64,000 nt of DNA, taken from contig CP081303.1 of the NCBI GenBank assembly GCA_019720755.1, positions 2,356,001-2,420,000 on the forward strand. The letters are read 5' to 3'. Shown here in pieces: positions 17,502-26,520 of the stretch (position 1 is the first letter of the stretch; each line of letters opens with the position of its first letter). The stretch comes from Prolixibacteraceae bacterium (lineage in GTDB: Bacteria > Bacteroidota > Bacteroidia > Bacteroidales > Prolixibacteraceae). The notes under the pieces are model-generated. The model had not been told where the DNA came from. It made no database searches and was given only the letters and a program-made list of their open reading frames with translations. The position numbers and the translations under genes were made by a program.

Positions 17502-19293
17502 GAGTCCCCCACGAGAACCCCTTTTATGGAATTATAGGATTATGCGTATTTTGGGACTTTTTAGTCTACAAAACTGAATCTGAATCTTAGTAACAATAAC
17601 ACTTTCTAATAAAGTCATTTTCGCAATAAAAAGATCACACAATTTACATTTAAGCATGTTTATGACCATCGAAATGTTTAGTTCGGAATAGTATTTTACT
17701 ATTCGAACAAAATTCACCCATAATGATCTAGCTACTGCCCACATTTGATGTTTTATCAATCCTCTATAGACAGTGTTTTTTCCATTACAATGAAAACCTA
17801 ATTGAAAAATACTCGCTTCTACATTATTCCTTATTTGAAGCTTTTCTATTGGGGTTTCTTTTATTCTTTGCCTTAAAAGACTTTTCTCAACCTCAGTCAA
17901 TTTAAAATAGCGAAACTTGCCTTCTTCTAAATATATTTTATATCTATCTAACTCATCTTTTCCTTTGTATTTTGTATAATCAACATACCGTTGATGCTTA
18001 TTATCAAACACTTTTAGAACTTGTGCCTCTAAACTAAACCGAAATCGTCCTTCTTTACCTTGTATGGCATGTAGATATAGGTGTTGGTTGTTTTCTGCAC
18101 AATATTCTTGATTTTCCTCACTATTATAAGCCCCATCTGCATGAATGTTTATTACATTATATCCCAATACTTCTTGTGTCCTCTCTATTGATCCCTTAAA
18201 ATGAGCAGTGTCCGAATGAGATACTTTTTCTACTTGTATAGAAGTAATGATATTAGGAAGTCCATTGTCTCCAACTACTTCTGTCAAATTAGCTGAATAC
18301 CCTTTGCATTTATCACCTGCTTTATTTCTATAATCACAGTCCGTATCAAACGGAGTTTGCATGTTCTTTGCAGATAAATCTTCTCCTTTTATTGGAGTGG
18401 TAACTCCCTGATCATCTTTGAAAAACTGCTCTTTAAATAGACGTAATAGATTATCGTAATAACTATTGGCAGGTCCAGTATATTCATTAAGAATATTTGA
18501 AATGAGTATCCCAAGATCCACGATCTTTTGTTTAATTGAATCTGTTGAATTGCGATAAACAACCTTATCTCCATCTGTTGAGACCACATCTGAAATATGA
18601 GGTTTAAGATCATCAGAGAAATTAAAATTATTGCAACCTTTTGTCAGAAACAAGGACAATGTCTCATGTATTAGACTATATCGAGAAAGCCATTTTATGT
18701 TGCTATTCAGCAGTTTGCTATCCATTCTTATAGTATCACTCTTAATGCCAAGTATTTCTATATGAGAAGAAGTGATTTGTGTAAAAACATCTTCAAATAA
18801 ATCAGATTCATTCTTCTCATTATATTCTTTTACTTGTTGTCTAAACTTATAATAAGTAGATTGTGCAGGAATAGAATCAGAAGCATGTAAAAGTCCTAAC
18901 GCTGATCGGTAAAGTAGATTGAATTGACAGTTTTCAAACAACATTTCATCACTTATACCAGCACCTTCTTTCAAAATCATCATACCAACAAGAATACGAA
19001 TAGGATAGTTGGGACATCCATTATCTTGACAATAGATCGGCGCAAAAATATCCTCACTTATCTGATAAACAACGAGCTTTCTAAATTGATTGTGCCAATG
19101 ATTGTCATCATGATAGATATTTGATGCACGAGATGGTAATCCTTCAATTATTGAGGGACTATCAAACATATCTAGTTGTTTGTTGGCAGGACTACGTTTA
19201 AACATTTTGGATTATTATTGTTCTTAATACCATAAATATAACACTTTAATTAACAATATATTATATTAGGCGTAAGGTTTTCGGAGTGGACTC
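17502..19293 (-). mobile_element. IS1182-family element inserted in the IS66 transposase
   Basis: 1792-base element bounded by imperfect inverted repeats beginning GAGTCC at both ends (GAGTCCCCCACGAGAACC against GAGTCCACTCCGAAAACC). It is flanked by a perfect 7-base direct repeat, ATAGAAT, at 17495-17501 and 19294-19300. One full-length transposase is inside, so this is the younger, apparently intact insertion. Confidence 0.88.
17532..19205 (-). CDS. IS1182-family transposase
   Basis: Full-length DDE transposase of 557 residues. Seen: the N-terminal DUF772-like region (IRILVGMMILKEGAGISDE, then FNLLYRSALGL), DTIRMDSKLL with an early acidic residue, GYNVINIHADGAYNSEENQE in the core with the second acidic residue, and a C-terminal DDE_Tnp_1_6-like end (NNVEASIFQLGFHCNGK, with the Glu in NNVEA). 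The length is normal for the family and no frameshift is seen. It occupies nearly all of its element. Confidence 0.92.
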   Translation of the reverse strand: MFKRSPANKQLDMFDSPSIIEGLPSRASNIYHDDNHWHNQFRKLVVYQISEDIFAPIYCQDNGCPNYPIRILVGMMILKEGAGISDEMLFENCQFNLLYRSALGLLHASDSIPAQSTYYKFRQQVKEYNEKNESDLFEDVFTQITSSHIEILGIKSDTIRMDSKLLNSNIKWLSRYSLIHETLSLFLTKGCNNFNFSDDLKPHISDVVSTDGDKVVYRNSTDSIKQKIVDLGILISNILNEYTGPANSYYDNLLRLFKEQFFKDDQGVTTPIKGEDLSAKNMQTPFDTDCDYRNKAGDKCKGYSANLTEVVGDNGLPNIITSIQVEKVSHSDTAHFKGSIERTQEVLGYNVINIHADGAYNSEENQEYCAENNQHLYLHAIQGKEGRFRFSLEAQVLKVFDNKHQRYVDYTKYKGKDELDRYKIYLEEGKFRYFKLTEVEKSLLRQRIKETPIEKLQIRNNVEASIFQLGFHCNGKNTVYRGLIKHQMWAVARSLWVNFVRIVKYYSELNISMVINMLKCKLCDLFIAKMTLLESVIVTKIQIQFCRLKSPKIRIIL

Positions 19294-20319
19294 ATAGAAT
19301 ATATTCAAAATATCCTCTGCCCAACTGTTATTCGTTTGTTGTTTAATATAGATTAATTCTCGTTGTAAATGTGCTAAACATAGTTGATAATGTTTGGCTG
19401 GAGTTTTTAATTGCGAAGCATAACAGTCACTGACTAAGGTCGCATTAATAAATCCTTTTTTAAAATTTTCTACGACAACTTTATACCCTCTAGACTTATT
19501 GGCTGTAATGAATGTTATCTCATGATTTTGCCATACCCACATCCATCCTTTGCCTCCATTGATCTTGCAACCTGTTTCGTCTGAGCCAACTACACTGGAT
19601 TTGGATATCGATTCACGAAGTGATTCATATAAAGGAGTCATCACCTCTTGGGCTTTATTTAAAATATTAGTAATAGTCCCATCTCCAATTTTAAATGATG
19701 TTATCTCTTCCACTAGTGAACCAATACGGTTTAAAAGGATATAATGTTCAACATACAAGCTTACAATTAGTGAACGTAAATGAGAACCGTATTGGACAGG
19801 TGCTTTTATATTCGAGGGCATAGAACCTTTGTGTAGTTGACCACAACTGCATCTATTTTCATAAAGACGATGCTCCGTGCAGATTTGTTCAAGAACAGGT
19901 GGTATGTCAAAAACCTGACGTTTGCATAACAAGCTAGCGTCTTCTTGATTTAATGTATTACCACACTGACACGTCGATGGAGGATAATATGACTCTATGC
20001 TTGTTGGGAAATCACTCTGTTGTAATGTCGATCCTTTATGTTTGGGTTGACCTCCGGGTTTCCTAGTGGATTTATTTCGAAGTGATTGATTTTTCTTTAC
20101 TGTATGTAAATCTCTTGAAGGTGGAAAACTACTATTACTACTGTTTTTATGATTATGCGATAGTTTGTCTTCTAGATCCTTTACTTTTTCATGAAGCATA
20201 GTATTCTCTTGTGACAAAGCTTGAACTCGTGACATCACTCTGTCTAGCTCTTTCAGTAATGTCTCAACCTGCTTCTTTAAAGCTTGATTCTCTCGTTCTA
20301 AACGATCTATTGTTCTCAT
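19294..20319 (-). pseudogene. IS66 transposase, N-terminal part (upstream of the insertion)
   Basis: 342 codons from ATG at 20319 to the insertion site, then ten foreign codons to a stop at 19261. Seen: an N-terminal leucine-rich coiled coil, a basic SSFPPSRD/KPGGQPKHKG linker, a Cys-rich zinc-finger-like segment (CQCGNTL ... CSCGQLH), VVGSDETG with the first catalytic Asp and LVSDCYAS with the second. Joined to 17093-17494 it gives an intact 475-residue TnpC. Confidence 0.9.
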
Positions 20320-20472
20320 GATTACAAAGATTCATTGATCTTGACAAATTAGAAAATAATATAACAGAAAGTAATCAACAATACGGCCTATTATTATTAA
20401 CAATCATCACTAAAACAACGTGTTTGGAACTTTTGTGTGATTATTATACTCAAAAAGAACCTGAGTAGTTAC

Positions 20473-21072
20473 CAACATTATCAATCAAAATTAATGGGTT
20501 CGCTTTGCCTGTTCCAAAGTAGTCACTCCTCGAACAAAAAATTCTGCATTATCTTGACCCGGCTCCCCACTTCTTTGGTAAGAGATCACTCCAGACATAC
20601 GTCCCGCAAACGCAGTAGTAAGGTTACTCGAAGGGACCTTTAACTCTTTGGTTGAGACTGTCTCAATAGAGGAAATCACACTCTCTTTTTTCTGCTTACC
20701 AAATGCTACAATAGTAACATCTTCTAGTTCATTCTTTACAAGTTCTAGACTTATTTCAATGGTAGTTTTGTTTCCCACTTTTATAGTCTTTGACTCGTAA
20801 CCTATAAAAGAAAATATCAGTTCATCGTTATTAGAAACTTTAATTTCGTAATCTCCATCAAGCCCAGTAACAACACCACTGGTCGTTCCTTTTATAATAA
20901 TGTTTGCGCCAGGAAGAGAAGCTCCTTTCTCATCACGGACAACTCCTTTAATCCAACGCTTTTCAGATTTCTGACCGAACCCTTGATCGTTTTTTGCATT
21001 AACAATTGTTGCCATCGTGTTAAAGTGACACAACAATAGTGTTAAAACTATGGTCAATAGTTTTTTATTCAT
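20473..21072 (-). pseudogene. SusC-family TonB-dependent receptor, N-terminal remnant
   Basis: Front 20% of a SusC receptor. Seen: a signal peptide, the carboxypeptidase-regulatory-like domain (KGVVRDEKGASLPGANIII, GTTSGVVTGLDGDYEI, FIGYESKTI), a TonB-box-like segment (EDVTIVAFGKQKKES) and the start of the plug (FAGRMSGVI, then FFVRGVTT). The gene is broken twice. One T is missing in a T-run (AAA at 20516-20518 on the plus strand), which diverts the frame to an early stop at 20491. Restoring it gives FGTGKANPLILIDNV right up to the IS66 tip at 20472, where the gene ends. Confidence 0.87.
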
Positions 21073-21580
21073 ACATTTGTTTCGATTAATTAGTTATATA
21101 ATACCGAAAATGGTATTGTGTAATTCTTTTGGGGAATAGTTGGCGCTATTCCTCATTTTTTAAATAAAGTTGGTTTGTTTAGTTTCAGCCTCCCTTCCTT
21201 TTTTGATTAGTCTTACTCAAATATATCTACTTAAAATTTTAATTTCAACTACACAAAGCACTTAATATTGTGTTACATAGCACTAAAATCTACATTTTTG
21301 TATCTATAACCAATAAAAAATATCTATTGTTAACAATGTGATATTTATGCTTGAAAATTGGACGTTATAAAAGGGATTATTTTTTTGAAATAAACATCAA
21401 ACTCTACTAAATAATTGACAAAAAGGACCTACTAACAGAGGTGATAACAAAGACTCCCAAATCTCATATTTACAAAACATAAATAAATATAAGACAGAAA
21501 ATACAAATGTTCTTTAAGTGCCATTATTATAATTGATTTACAATGAGTTGCCATTCTAAATAACAACGAACAAAACATAT
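21073..21580. other. Intergenic region upstream of the susC remnant
   Basis: About 500 bases with no gene. It should hold the old susC promoter and ends at the left tip of the ISL3-type element. No clear palindrome or terminator was found. Confidence 0.45.
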
Positions 21581-22885
21581 ATGATTCTTCCATGAATTGC
21601 GTATATGAACAAAAAGACTGGTAAACATATTCTATAGTTATTTCTTATATAAAACGCTATAGACTATGAATACCAGTAGTATATATCATTGTTTAGGATT
21701 ACAAGACCAGCAATTATTATCCACATCCTATGTTGGAGATACCATCCAACTTAAAGTTAAAACAAAAAAAGACAAACTACGTTGTAGTCGCTGTAAAAGA
21801 ATGCATGTTATTTGTTGTGGAGTTGTTGAACGTAGTTTCAAGGGGCCAATGATAGGCAAAAAGAAGTGCGTTATTATCATAGATGTTCAACGCCTTTATT
21901 GCAAGAAATGCAAGATCGTACGTCAGGAACATTTAAGGTTTGCAAAAGAGCAGAAGTCCTATATTCGATCTTTAGAGAAGATGGTTTTACTTCTCTCTTC
22001 TCATATGACGATTCAATCAATCAGTCGACTTTTAGACCTTAACTGGAATATTGTAAAAGATATCATTAAGTCTCACTTAAAATCAAAATATCATTCTCCT
22101 GGGCTAAAGGGGGTGAAACATATTGCTATCGATGAATTCGCAGTGAGGAAGGGACATGTATACATGACTTGTGTATATGACTTAGATAAAGGAGTCGTTT
22201 TGCATGTAGGAAAAGGTAAAGGTTCCGAATCATTGGTTCCATTTTGGAAACGAATAAAGATCAATAAAGTCCAAATAGAGTCTGTTGCTATTGATATGTC
22301 AGCTGCCTATATCCTTTCAGTAAAGACCAATGCACCTAAAGCTACTATGGTATTTGACCATTTCCATATAATAAAGAAACTAAATGAGACTATAAGTAAA
22401 ATTAGAAGAGATCTTTACAACAAAGAGAAGGATAAGGTTATCAAGAAAAGTTTAAAAGGAAGTCGTTGGCTATTGTTAAAAAACCCAGAGAATCTCAACC
22501 TTCAGAAAGGGGAAGACTCAAGACTTGAAAAAGTATTAGAAACGAATACCACCTTGTTTTACGCATATTATTTGAAAGAAGAATTGAGAGAATTATGGAA
22601 TCAAGATAATATTAGAGACGCTTCAAAATTACTTAAACAATGGATAGAAGAGGCAAATGAGACTGAAATACCACGTCTTAAGAAAATGGTTGAACTATTG
22701 ACCAAGCACAAAACAGGAATTTTAAATTGGTATAAGTGCAATATCTCCACGGGGCCTTTAGAAGGAATAAATAACAAGATTAAAACCTTAAAAAGACAAG
22801 CATATGGCTATCGTGACTTAGATTTTTTTATGTTAAAAATAAAAGCAATGCATCAAGATATATACGCAAAATATGGATGAACCAT
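21581..22885 (+). mobile_element. ISL3-family insertion sequence
   Basis: Imperfect terminal inverted repeats of about 26 bases: the left begins ATGATTCTTCCAT at 21581, and the right reads ATGGTTCATCCAT on the opposite strand, ending at 22885; both continue to TTGCGTATAT. 21 of 26 positions match. One transposase gene fills the element. No 8-base target duplication is visible. The right end is present a second time at 22901-22948, so the boundaries on that side have been rearranged. Confidence 0.75.
21666..22880 (+). CDS. ISL3-family transposase
   Basis: Full-length transposase of 404 residues. Seen: an N-terminal zinc-finger region (RCSRCKRMH ... YCKKCKIVR), a helix-turn-helix (MTIQSISRLLDLNWNIVKDI), then the DDE core with HIAIDEFAVRKGH (first Asp), ESVAIDMSAAY (second Asp) and GPLEGINNKIKTLKRQAYGYRD (Glu). 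No frameshift is seen, so it may be active. It reads away from the neighbouring susC remnant. Confidence 0.93.
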   Translation: MNTSSIYHCLGLQDQQLLSTSYVGDTIQLKVKTKKDKLRCSRCKRMHVICCGVVERSFKGPMIGKKKCVIIIDVQRLYCKKCKIVRQEHLRFAKEQKSYIRSLEKMVLLLSSHMTIQSISRLLDLNWNIVKDIIKSHLKSKYHSPGLKGVKHIAIDEFAVRKGHVYMTCVYDLDKGVVLHVGKGKGSESLVPFWKRIKINKVQIESVAIDMSAAYILSVKTNAPKATMVFDHFHIIKKLNETISKIRRDLYNKEKDKVIKKSLKGSRWLLLKNPENLNLQKGEDSRLEKVLETNTTLFYAYYLKEELRELWNQDNIRDASKLLKQWIEEANETEIPRLKKMVELLTKHKTGILNWYKCNISTGPLEGINNKIKTLKRQAYGYRDLDFFMLKIKAMHQDIYAKYG

Positions 22886-22948
22886 TTTTTTTAGGTTAAG
22901 AATAAAAGCAATGCAACAAGATATATACGCAAAATATGGATGAACCAT
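22838..22948. repeat. Duplicated 48-base right end of the ISL3 element
   Basis: Bases 22838-22885, the last codons plus inverted repeat of the element, are repeated at 22901-22948 with one mismatch (CATCAAG against CAACAAG). The copies are 15 bases apart. The second copy abuts a truncated transposase of another family, so it is probably the end of an older ISL3 insertion at that site. Confidence 0.85.
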
Positions 22949-23183
22949 CAAAATCAATAGTAAACTGAGAGAAGAATCGTTGAATACGTCTTAAATTAGA
23001 ATCATAGCTAGCATTACTATTAAATCCCTGTGTAAGATTCACAAACGAAACAGATTGAAGCTTTATCAGAGAATGGATAAGCATACAAAAGCATTTAACT
23101 CGAGACAAATGCCAATTAGTATTTTCTTTTATTAACTCGTCTAAATCACTATATTTACGGTCAACTTTGGTATTCAGGTACAT
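22949..23183 (-). pseudogene. IS4-type transposase, N-terminal fragment
   Basis: About 78 codons starting at ATG 23183 and cut off by the ISL3 end. The segment WHLSRVKCFCMLIHSLIKLQ, followed by SFVNLTQGFN and SNLRRIQRFF, matches the N-terminus of Bacteroidota IS4-family transposases. The last 17 codons to the stop at 22896 are read from the ISL3 tip and are not native. It does not belong to the IS4 element at 46.8 kb, whose transposase differs. Confidence 0.65.
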
Positions 23184-23410
23184 TATAAAAGACGTGATAA
23201 ATCCTTTACAAGATACTGAACAACAGCAACTTATACAACAAACCTTGTACTAACCCACTAATTACCAGATAGTTATTTCTTGTCATATACTATAGTACAA
23301 AATATTACCTATACATTTTATCGTCTACACATGAAACTAAAAATACATTGGGAAGATTGAGATATTCTATTTCACCAGAATGGCATGAAGTATCGTACAA
23401 TCGCGAAACC

Positions 23411-23441
23411 CTTCGACAAGCTCAGGAACCACTTGTCGAAG
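23411..23441. repeat. Short palindromic repeat (CTTCGACAAG type)
   Basis: CTTCGACAAG at 23411-23420 pairs perfectly with CTTGTCGAAG at 23432-23441 around CTCAGGAACCA. From memory, palindromes with this TTCGACAAGCTCAGG core recur in intergenic regions of Bacteroidota genomes. Only one copy is seen in this window. Confidence 0.5.
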
Positions 23442-23660
23442 TACAGAAACCAAAACATAAGAAGCTAGTTACAATAACATCTCTCACAGTGATAGTATCC
23501 TGTTACTACATCAACAAATGGATCCATCAACCACGTCCTATCATTATTCGTTCTCAAACAAAAAATGGGCAAACATACAAATCCGCAACGACCATAAGAA
23601 CCATAAAGAATTCCATAGTCATTGCAAACCTGTAGGCTTGCCCATCATCAAAAATATCAA

Positions 23661-23688
23661 TAGATTGTGTCCATTAGAACACAATCTA
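23661..23688 (-). terminator. Probable terminator of the GH20 gene
   Basis: TAGATTGTGT and ACACAATCTA form a perfect 10-base stem with an 8-base loop, 11 bases beyond the GH20 stop. On the minus strand TTGATATTTTTG follows. Confidence 0.65.
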
Positions 23689-23698
23689 CGTCCAAATA

Positions 23699-26008
23699 TT
23701 AATGGCTAAACCATGAAGAAGGGACGTCAGTAATCTCTTTGTCTCCTACCTTCACTTTTAATCCAAGATTATTTCCACCAGAACCTTCAAAATATCGAAC
23801 ACTGATAGGATAAGATCCCGCTTTCAATGCAATAACATCCTTTTTCCACTGCATTCCATGTCCCCCATCATTATCAATAAACACTTTATTGTCTAGAGAT
23901 AGAATAGATCCATCATCCGATCCGATACCGAAGAAATACACATTATCCTCTGGCACGGTGATAACTCCAGTAAAAATCATTCCAAAATGATCCTCTGGAG
24001 CTTGTTTAATAATCTCTACCTTATCCGAAGTATAACGTTTTCCATCTGTTTTCTTCAAAGCCTTACAAGAAGAGACCTTTTTTTGGATTAAATAAACCTC
24101 TAACCCCTTTTTTGCCCCTTTAGTCGCAGTTGGGTTAATATAGTCAATCACCTCTACTGGAACAGAAACCACTGCACTCTTTTGATCCTCAGAGATAATA
24201 TTACAACACTTCACTACTCCTGCTTTTGTTAAAGTGATTGGGCCTTCATATTTCAAAGATTGCTTTGTTGGCTCCGATCCATCAAGAGTATAATATAACG
24301 TACCATCGATAGATGTGTTTTCAAACGAAAGTTTTCCTTCCGTAACAAATCTCACTTTAGAAATAGATGCTTTAGGAGCCAATATTTTATCAAATAAATT
24401 CACATCCAACAGTTTCAATCGTTTTTTATGATCTACCATAATCTTTTTGAAACGCTCAAACGACTTCTTCGATGGATCTAACCATGCTACTTCTGATAAG
24501 GCACATGCTCTAGGATAAACCATATACTCCACATGCTTACTATTTGGCATATACTCAGTCCAAACATTTCCTTGTACCCCAATGATATGCTTCTTCTCCG
24601 ATGCGGTCAATGAAGATGGGAAAGGATTATAGCTATACACTTTATTTAATGGGAGGAAACCTCCAATTGCAAGAGGCTCTTCGCTTGGATTATTTTGATA
24701 GTGATCCAAATAACAGTGGGAACCCGGTGTCATCACCACGTCATGTCCCTCTTTAGCAGCCTGGATACCACCTTTTTCACCTCTCCATGACATCACAGTA
24801 GCGTTTGGTGCCAATCCACCTTCAAGAATCTCATCCCATCCAATGATCTGGCGACCATTCTTGTTTAAAAACTTCTCAATACGGTGAATAAAATAACTCT
24901 GTAGCTCATGCTCGTCTTTACAATGCTCTTGTTTCATGCGTTTTTGACACTTAGGACACTCTTTCCAACGCTCTTTTGGACATTCGTCACCTCCAATATG
25001 GATATATTTTGAAGGAAAGATAGCCATCACTTCAGTCAAGACATCCTCCAAGAACTCAAAAGTCTTCTCATTTCCTGCACAGTACACCTCATTCATCACA
25101 CCCCAACGAGTAGAGACTTCATAAGGACCTCCAGTACAACCAAGGTGAGGATATGCGGTAAGTGCTGCTTGAGAGTGACCAGGCAACTCAATCTCAGGAA
25201 TTACGGTTACAAAACGTTTTGCTGCATAAGCAACAACCTCTTTTGCCTCTTCTTGGGTATAGAATCCACCATATTTTTTATCATCCGTTTTTTTACCATG
25301 TCCTAGATGACCAACAATTGTTCCCTTACGGAAAGCTGCTTTCTTTTCCAGTTCAGGATATTTCTTAATTTCAATACGCCACCCTTGATCTTCTGTTAGG
25401 TGCCAATGAAAAATGTTCATTTTATGATACGCCAATAGATCAATATATTTCTTTATAAAAGATACAGGGAAGAAGTGACGTCCTACATCTAACATCAAAC
25501 CACGATATTTCAACATTGGTTCGTCTTGAATCTGAACACAAGGAACAGTCCAATCCATATTTGCCACCACCATAGAAGACTCGATTTGTACTGGCAATAA
25601 CTGTCTTAACGATTGAAATCCATAATAAAGACCTACTGCGGTATTGGATGAGATTATAATTTCGTCCGAAGTAATACTCATTTGATAACTACCCTTTTTC
25701 CCTGTTAAAGTTGCATCCTCTACAAAACGAATGGCATTATCTGTTTTGCCTGCATCTTTAGCCACTTGTAGTTCAAACCCTGTAGCTTTGGTGATAAAAC
25801 GAGAAAATTCAGAAGCCACAAATGAAGCATCTTCACTCCCTTTGTAAGAAATCTTAGAGTCAGAATCTAAATGGAATTGCCCCTGCTCAGGAGTCAAATT
25901 AGCCGGATAAGGGACAATATTATATTCATTCTTCTTAGTACTTTGGCTACAAGAAGAAAGAAGCGCACCTACAATGAAAGTGCATAAAAAGAGAAGTCTC
26001 GTTTTCAT
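23699..26008 (-). CDS. Beta-N-acetylhexosaminidase, GH20, with C-terminal PA14 domain
   Basis: Secreted lipoprotein of 769 residues that removes terminal GlcNAc/GalNAc from glycans. Seen: a lipobox signal (IVGALLSSCSQ), a GH20b N-terminal domain to about 155, then the catalytic barrel with YRGLMLDVGRHFFP, FHWHLTEDQGWRIEIKKYP and HIGGDECPKERW with the catalytic D341-E342 pair. A chitobiase-type C-terminal domain (LYYTLDGSEPT) follows, then a PA14-like module at about 665-769 (GIGSDDGSILSLDNK, VRYFEGSGGNNLGLKVK) that likely binds sugar. It is monocistronic with its own terminator. Fine substrate cannot be read from sequence. Confidence 0.95.
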   Translation of the reverse strand: MKTRLLFLCTFIVGALLSSCSQSTKKNEYNIVPYPANLTPEQGQFHLDSDSKISYKGSEDASFVASEFSRFITKATGFELQVAKDAGKTDNAIRFVEDATLTGKKGSYQMSITSDEIIISSNTAVGLYYGFQSLRQLLPVQIESSMVVANMDWTVPCVQIQDEPMLKYRGLMLDVGRHFFPVSFIKKYIDLLAYHKMNIFHWHLTEDQGWRIEIKKYPELEKKAAFRKGTIVGHLGHGKKTDDKKYGGFYTQEEAKEVVAYAAKRFVTVIPEIELPGHSQAALTAYPHLGCTGGPYEVSTRWGVMNEVYCAGNEKTFEFLEDVLTEVMAIFPSKYIHIGGDECPKERWKECPKCQKRMKQEHCKDEHELQSYFIHRIEKFLNKNGRQIIGWDEILEGGLAPNATVMSWRGEKGGIQAAKEGHDVVMTPGSHCYLDHYQNNPSEEPLAIGGFLPLNKVYSYNPFPSSLTASEKKHIIGVQGNVWTEYMPNSKHVEYMVYPRACALSEVAWLDPSKKSFERFKKIMVDHKKRLKLLDVNLFDKILAPKASISKVRFVTEGKLSFENTSIDGTLYYTLDGSEPTKQSLKYEGPITLTKAGVVKCCNIISEDQKSAVVSVPVEVIDYINPTATKGAKKGLEVYLIQKKVSSCKALKKTDGKRYTSDKVEIIKQAPEDHFGMIFTGVITVPEDNVYFFGIGSDDGSILSLDNKVFIDNDGGHGMQWKKDVIALKAGSYPISVRYFEGSGGNNLGLKVKVGDKEITDVPSSWFSH

Positions 26009-26230
26009 TTTAACGTGTGTTTAGTAATAATTGGTAAAATTCATTATTTAAAGAACCCTTTAACTTATCGACATAAATATACAAAACTATCTCCACATCA
26101 ATCACCTAAACAAACAACATTTGTCTAAATTATTTTAAATTAAGAGTATATAGAGAATGACTACAGACATCCCAAACTCTCTAAATCAGGCAACACAACA
26201 AGCAACAAAAAAAACACGTTCATTACAAAA

Positions 26231-26272
26231 TATCGTCATAGAAATAAATGGATATTTATATCTACGACGATA
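26231..26272 (-). terminator. Probable terminator downstream of the XRE regulator
   Basis: TATCGTCATAGA and TCTACGACGATA form an 11-of-12 stem with an 18-base AT-rich loop. The minus strand continues into ATTTTG. It lies 48 bases past the regulator's stop. The rest of the gap from 26009 to 26319 shows no gene. Confidence 0.5.
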
Positions 26273-26319
26273 GAATCTTTAAATAAAGCCACACTTAAGT
26301 ATGCCATCCTTAAATTTCT

Positions 26320-26520
26320 TTAATCCTCCTCTTCCAAACTAAAAAGCGCTTCTACTGGCTTCTCAAAAAATCTAGCCAGTTTCAATGCAAGGACCGTAGA
26401 AGGAACGTATTTATTCAGCTCAATAGAGTTGATCGCTTGTCTTGTCACTCCAATTTGATTGGCCAACTCTTGCTGGGTTACATCTTTTATTGCTCTCTCT
26501 ATTTTTAACCTATTTTTCAT
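26320..26520 (-). CDS. XRE-family helix-turn-helix regulator
   Basis: 66-residue DNA-binding protein that is essentially one HTH_3 domain: TQQELANQIGVTRQAINSIE is the helix-turn-helix, followed by LALKLARFFEKPVEALFS. It overlaps the end of the upstream membrane-protein gene by 11 bases, so the two are translated together. Small one-domain XRE regulators encoded next to a membrane protein of this size are common in Bacteroidota and Firmicutes; the partner often controls or responds to the regulator. The palindrome at 27040-27085 is a candidate binding site. Confidence 0.9.
   Translation of the reverse strand: MKNRLKIERAIKDVTQQELANQIGVTRQAINSIELNKYVPSTVLALKLARFFEKPVEALFSLEEED

Larger units (their letters stand above)
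17001..20472 (-). mobile_element. IS66-family element (single-transposase type), split by an IS1182-family element
   Basis: Outer element with perfect 12-base terminal inverted repeats: GTAACTACTCAG at 17011-17022 and CTGAGTAGTTAC at 20461-20472; a GTAA tip is typical of IS66. An extra 10-base copy of the tip, GTAACTACTC, sits at 17001-17010. Flanks do not form a direct repeat (AACTACTC or AATATTTT on the left, CAACATTA on the right), although IS66 usually makes 8-base duplications. The transposase gene is in two parts at 19294-20319 and 17093-17494. I see no tnpA or tnpB, so this is the ISBst12-like layout. Confidence 0.85.
23184..23698. other. Gap between IS remnants and the GH20 gene
   Basis: About 515 bases without a supportable gene; two overlapping open frames here (23348-23635 and 23518-23709) have no recognisable domain and run through repeats and the terminator. 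It contains the hairpin repeat at 23411-23441 and the GH20 terminator at 23661-23688. Confidence 0.5.

Noticed and set aside
22896-23183. 95-codon frame as a complete gene
   Set aside because: Its last 17 codons come from the duplicated ISL3 end; only the front is transposase-like.
23348-23709. Two overlapping plus-strand frames of 63-95 codons before GH20
   Set aside because: No recognisable domain; they run through a palindromic repeat and the GH20 terminator, and the first starts at TTG.
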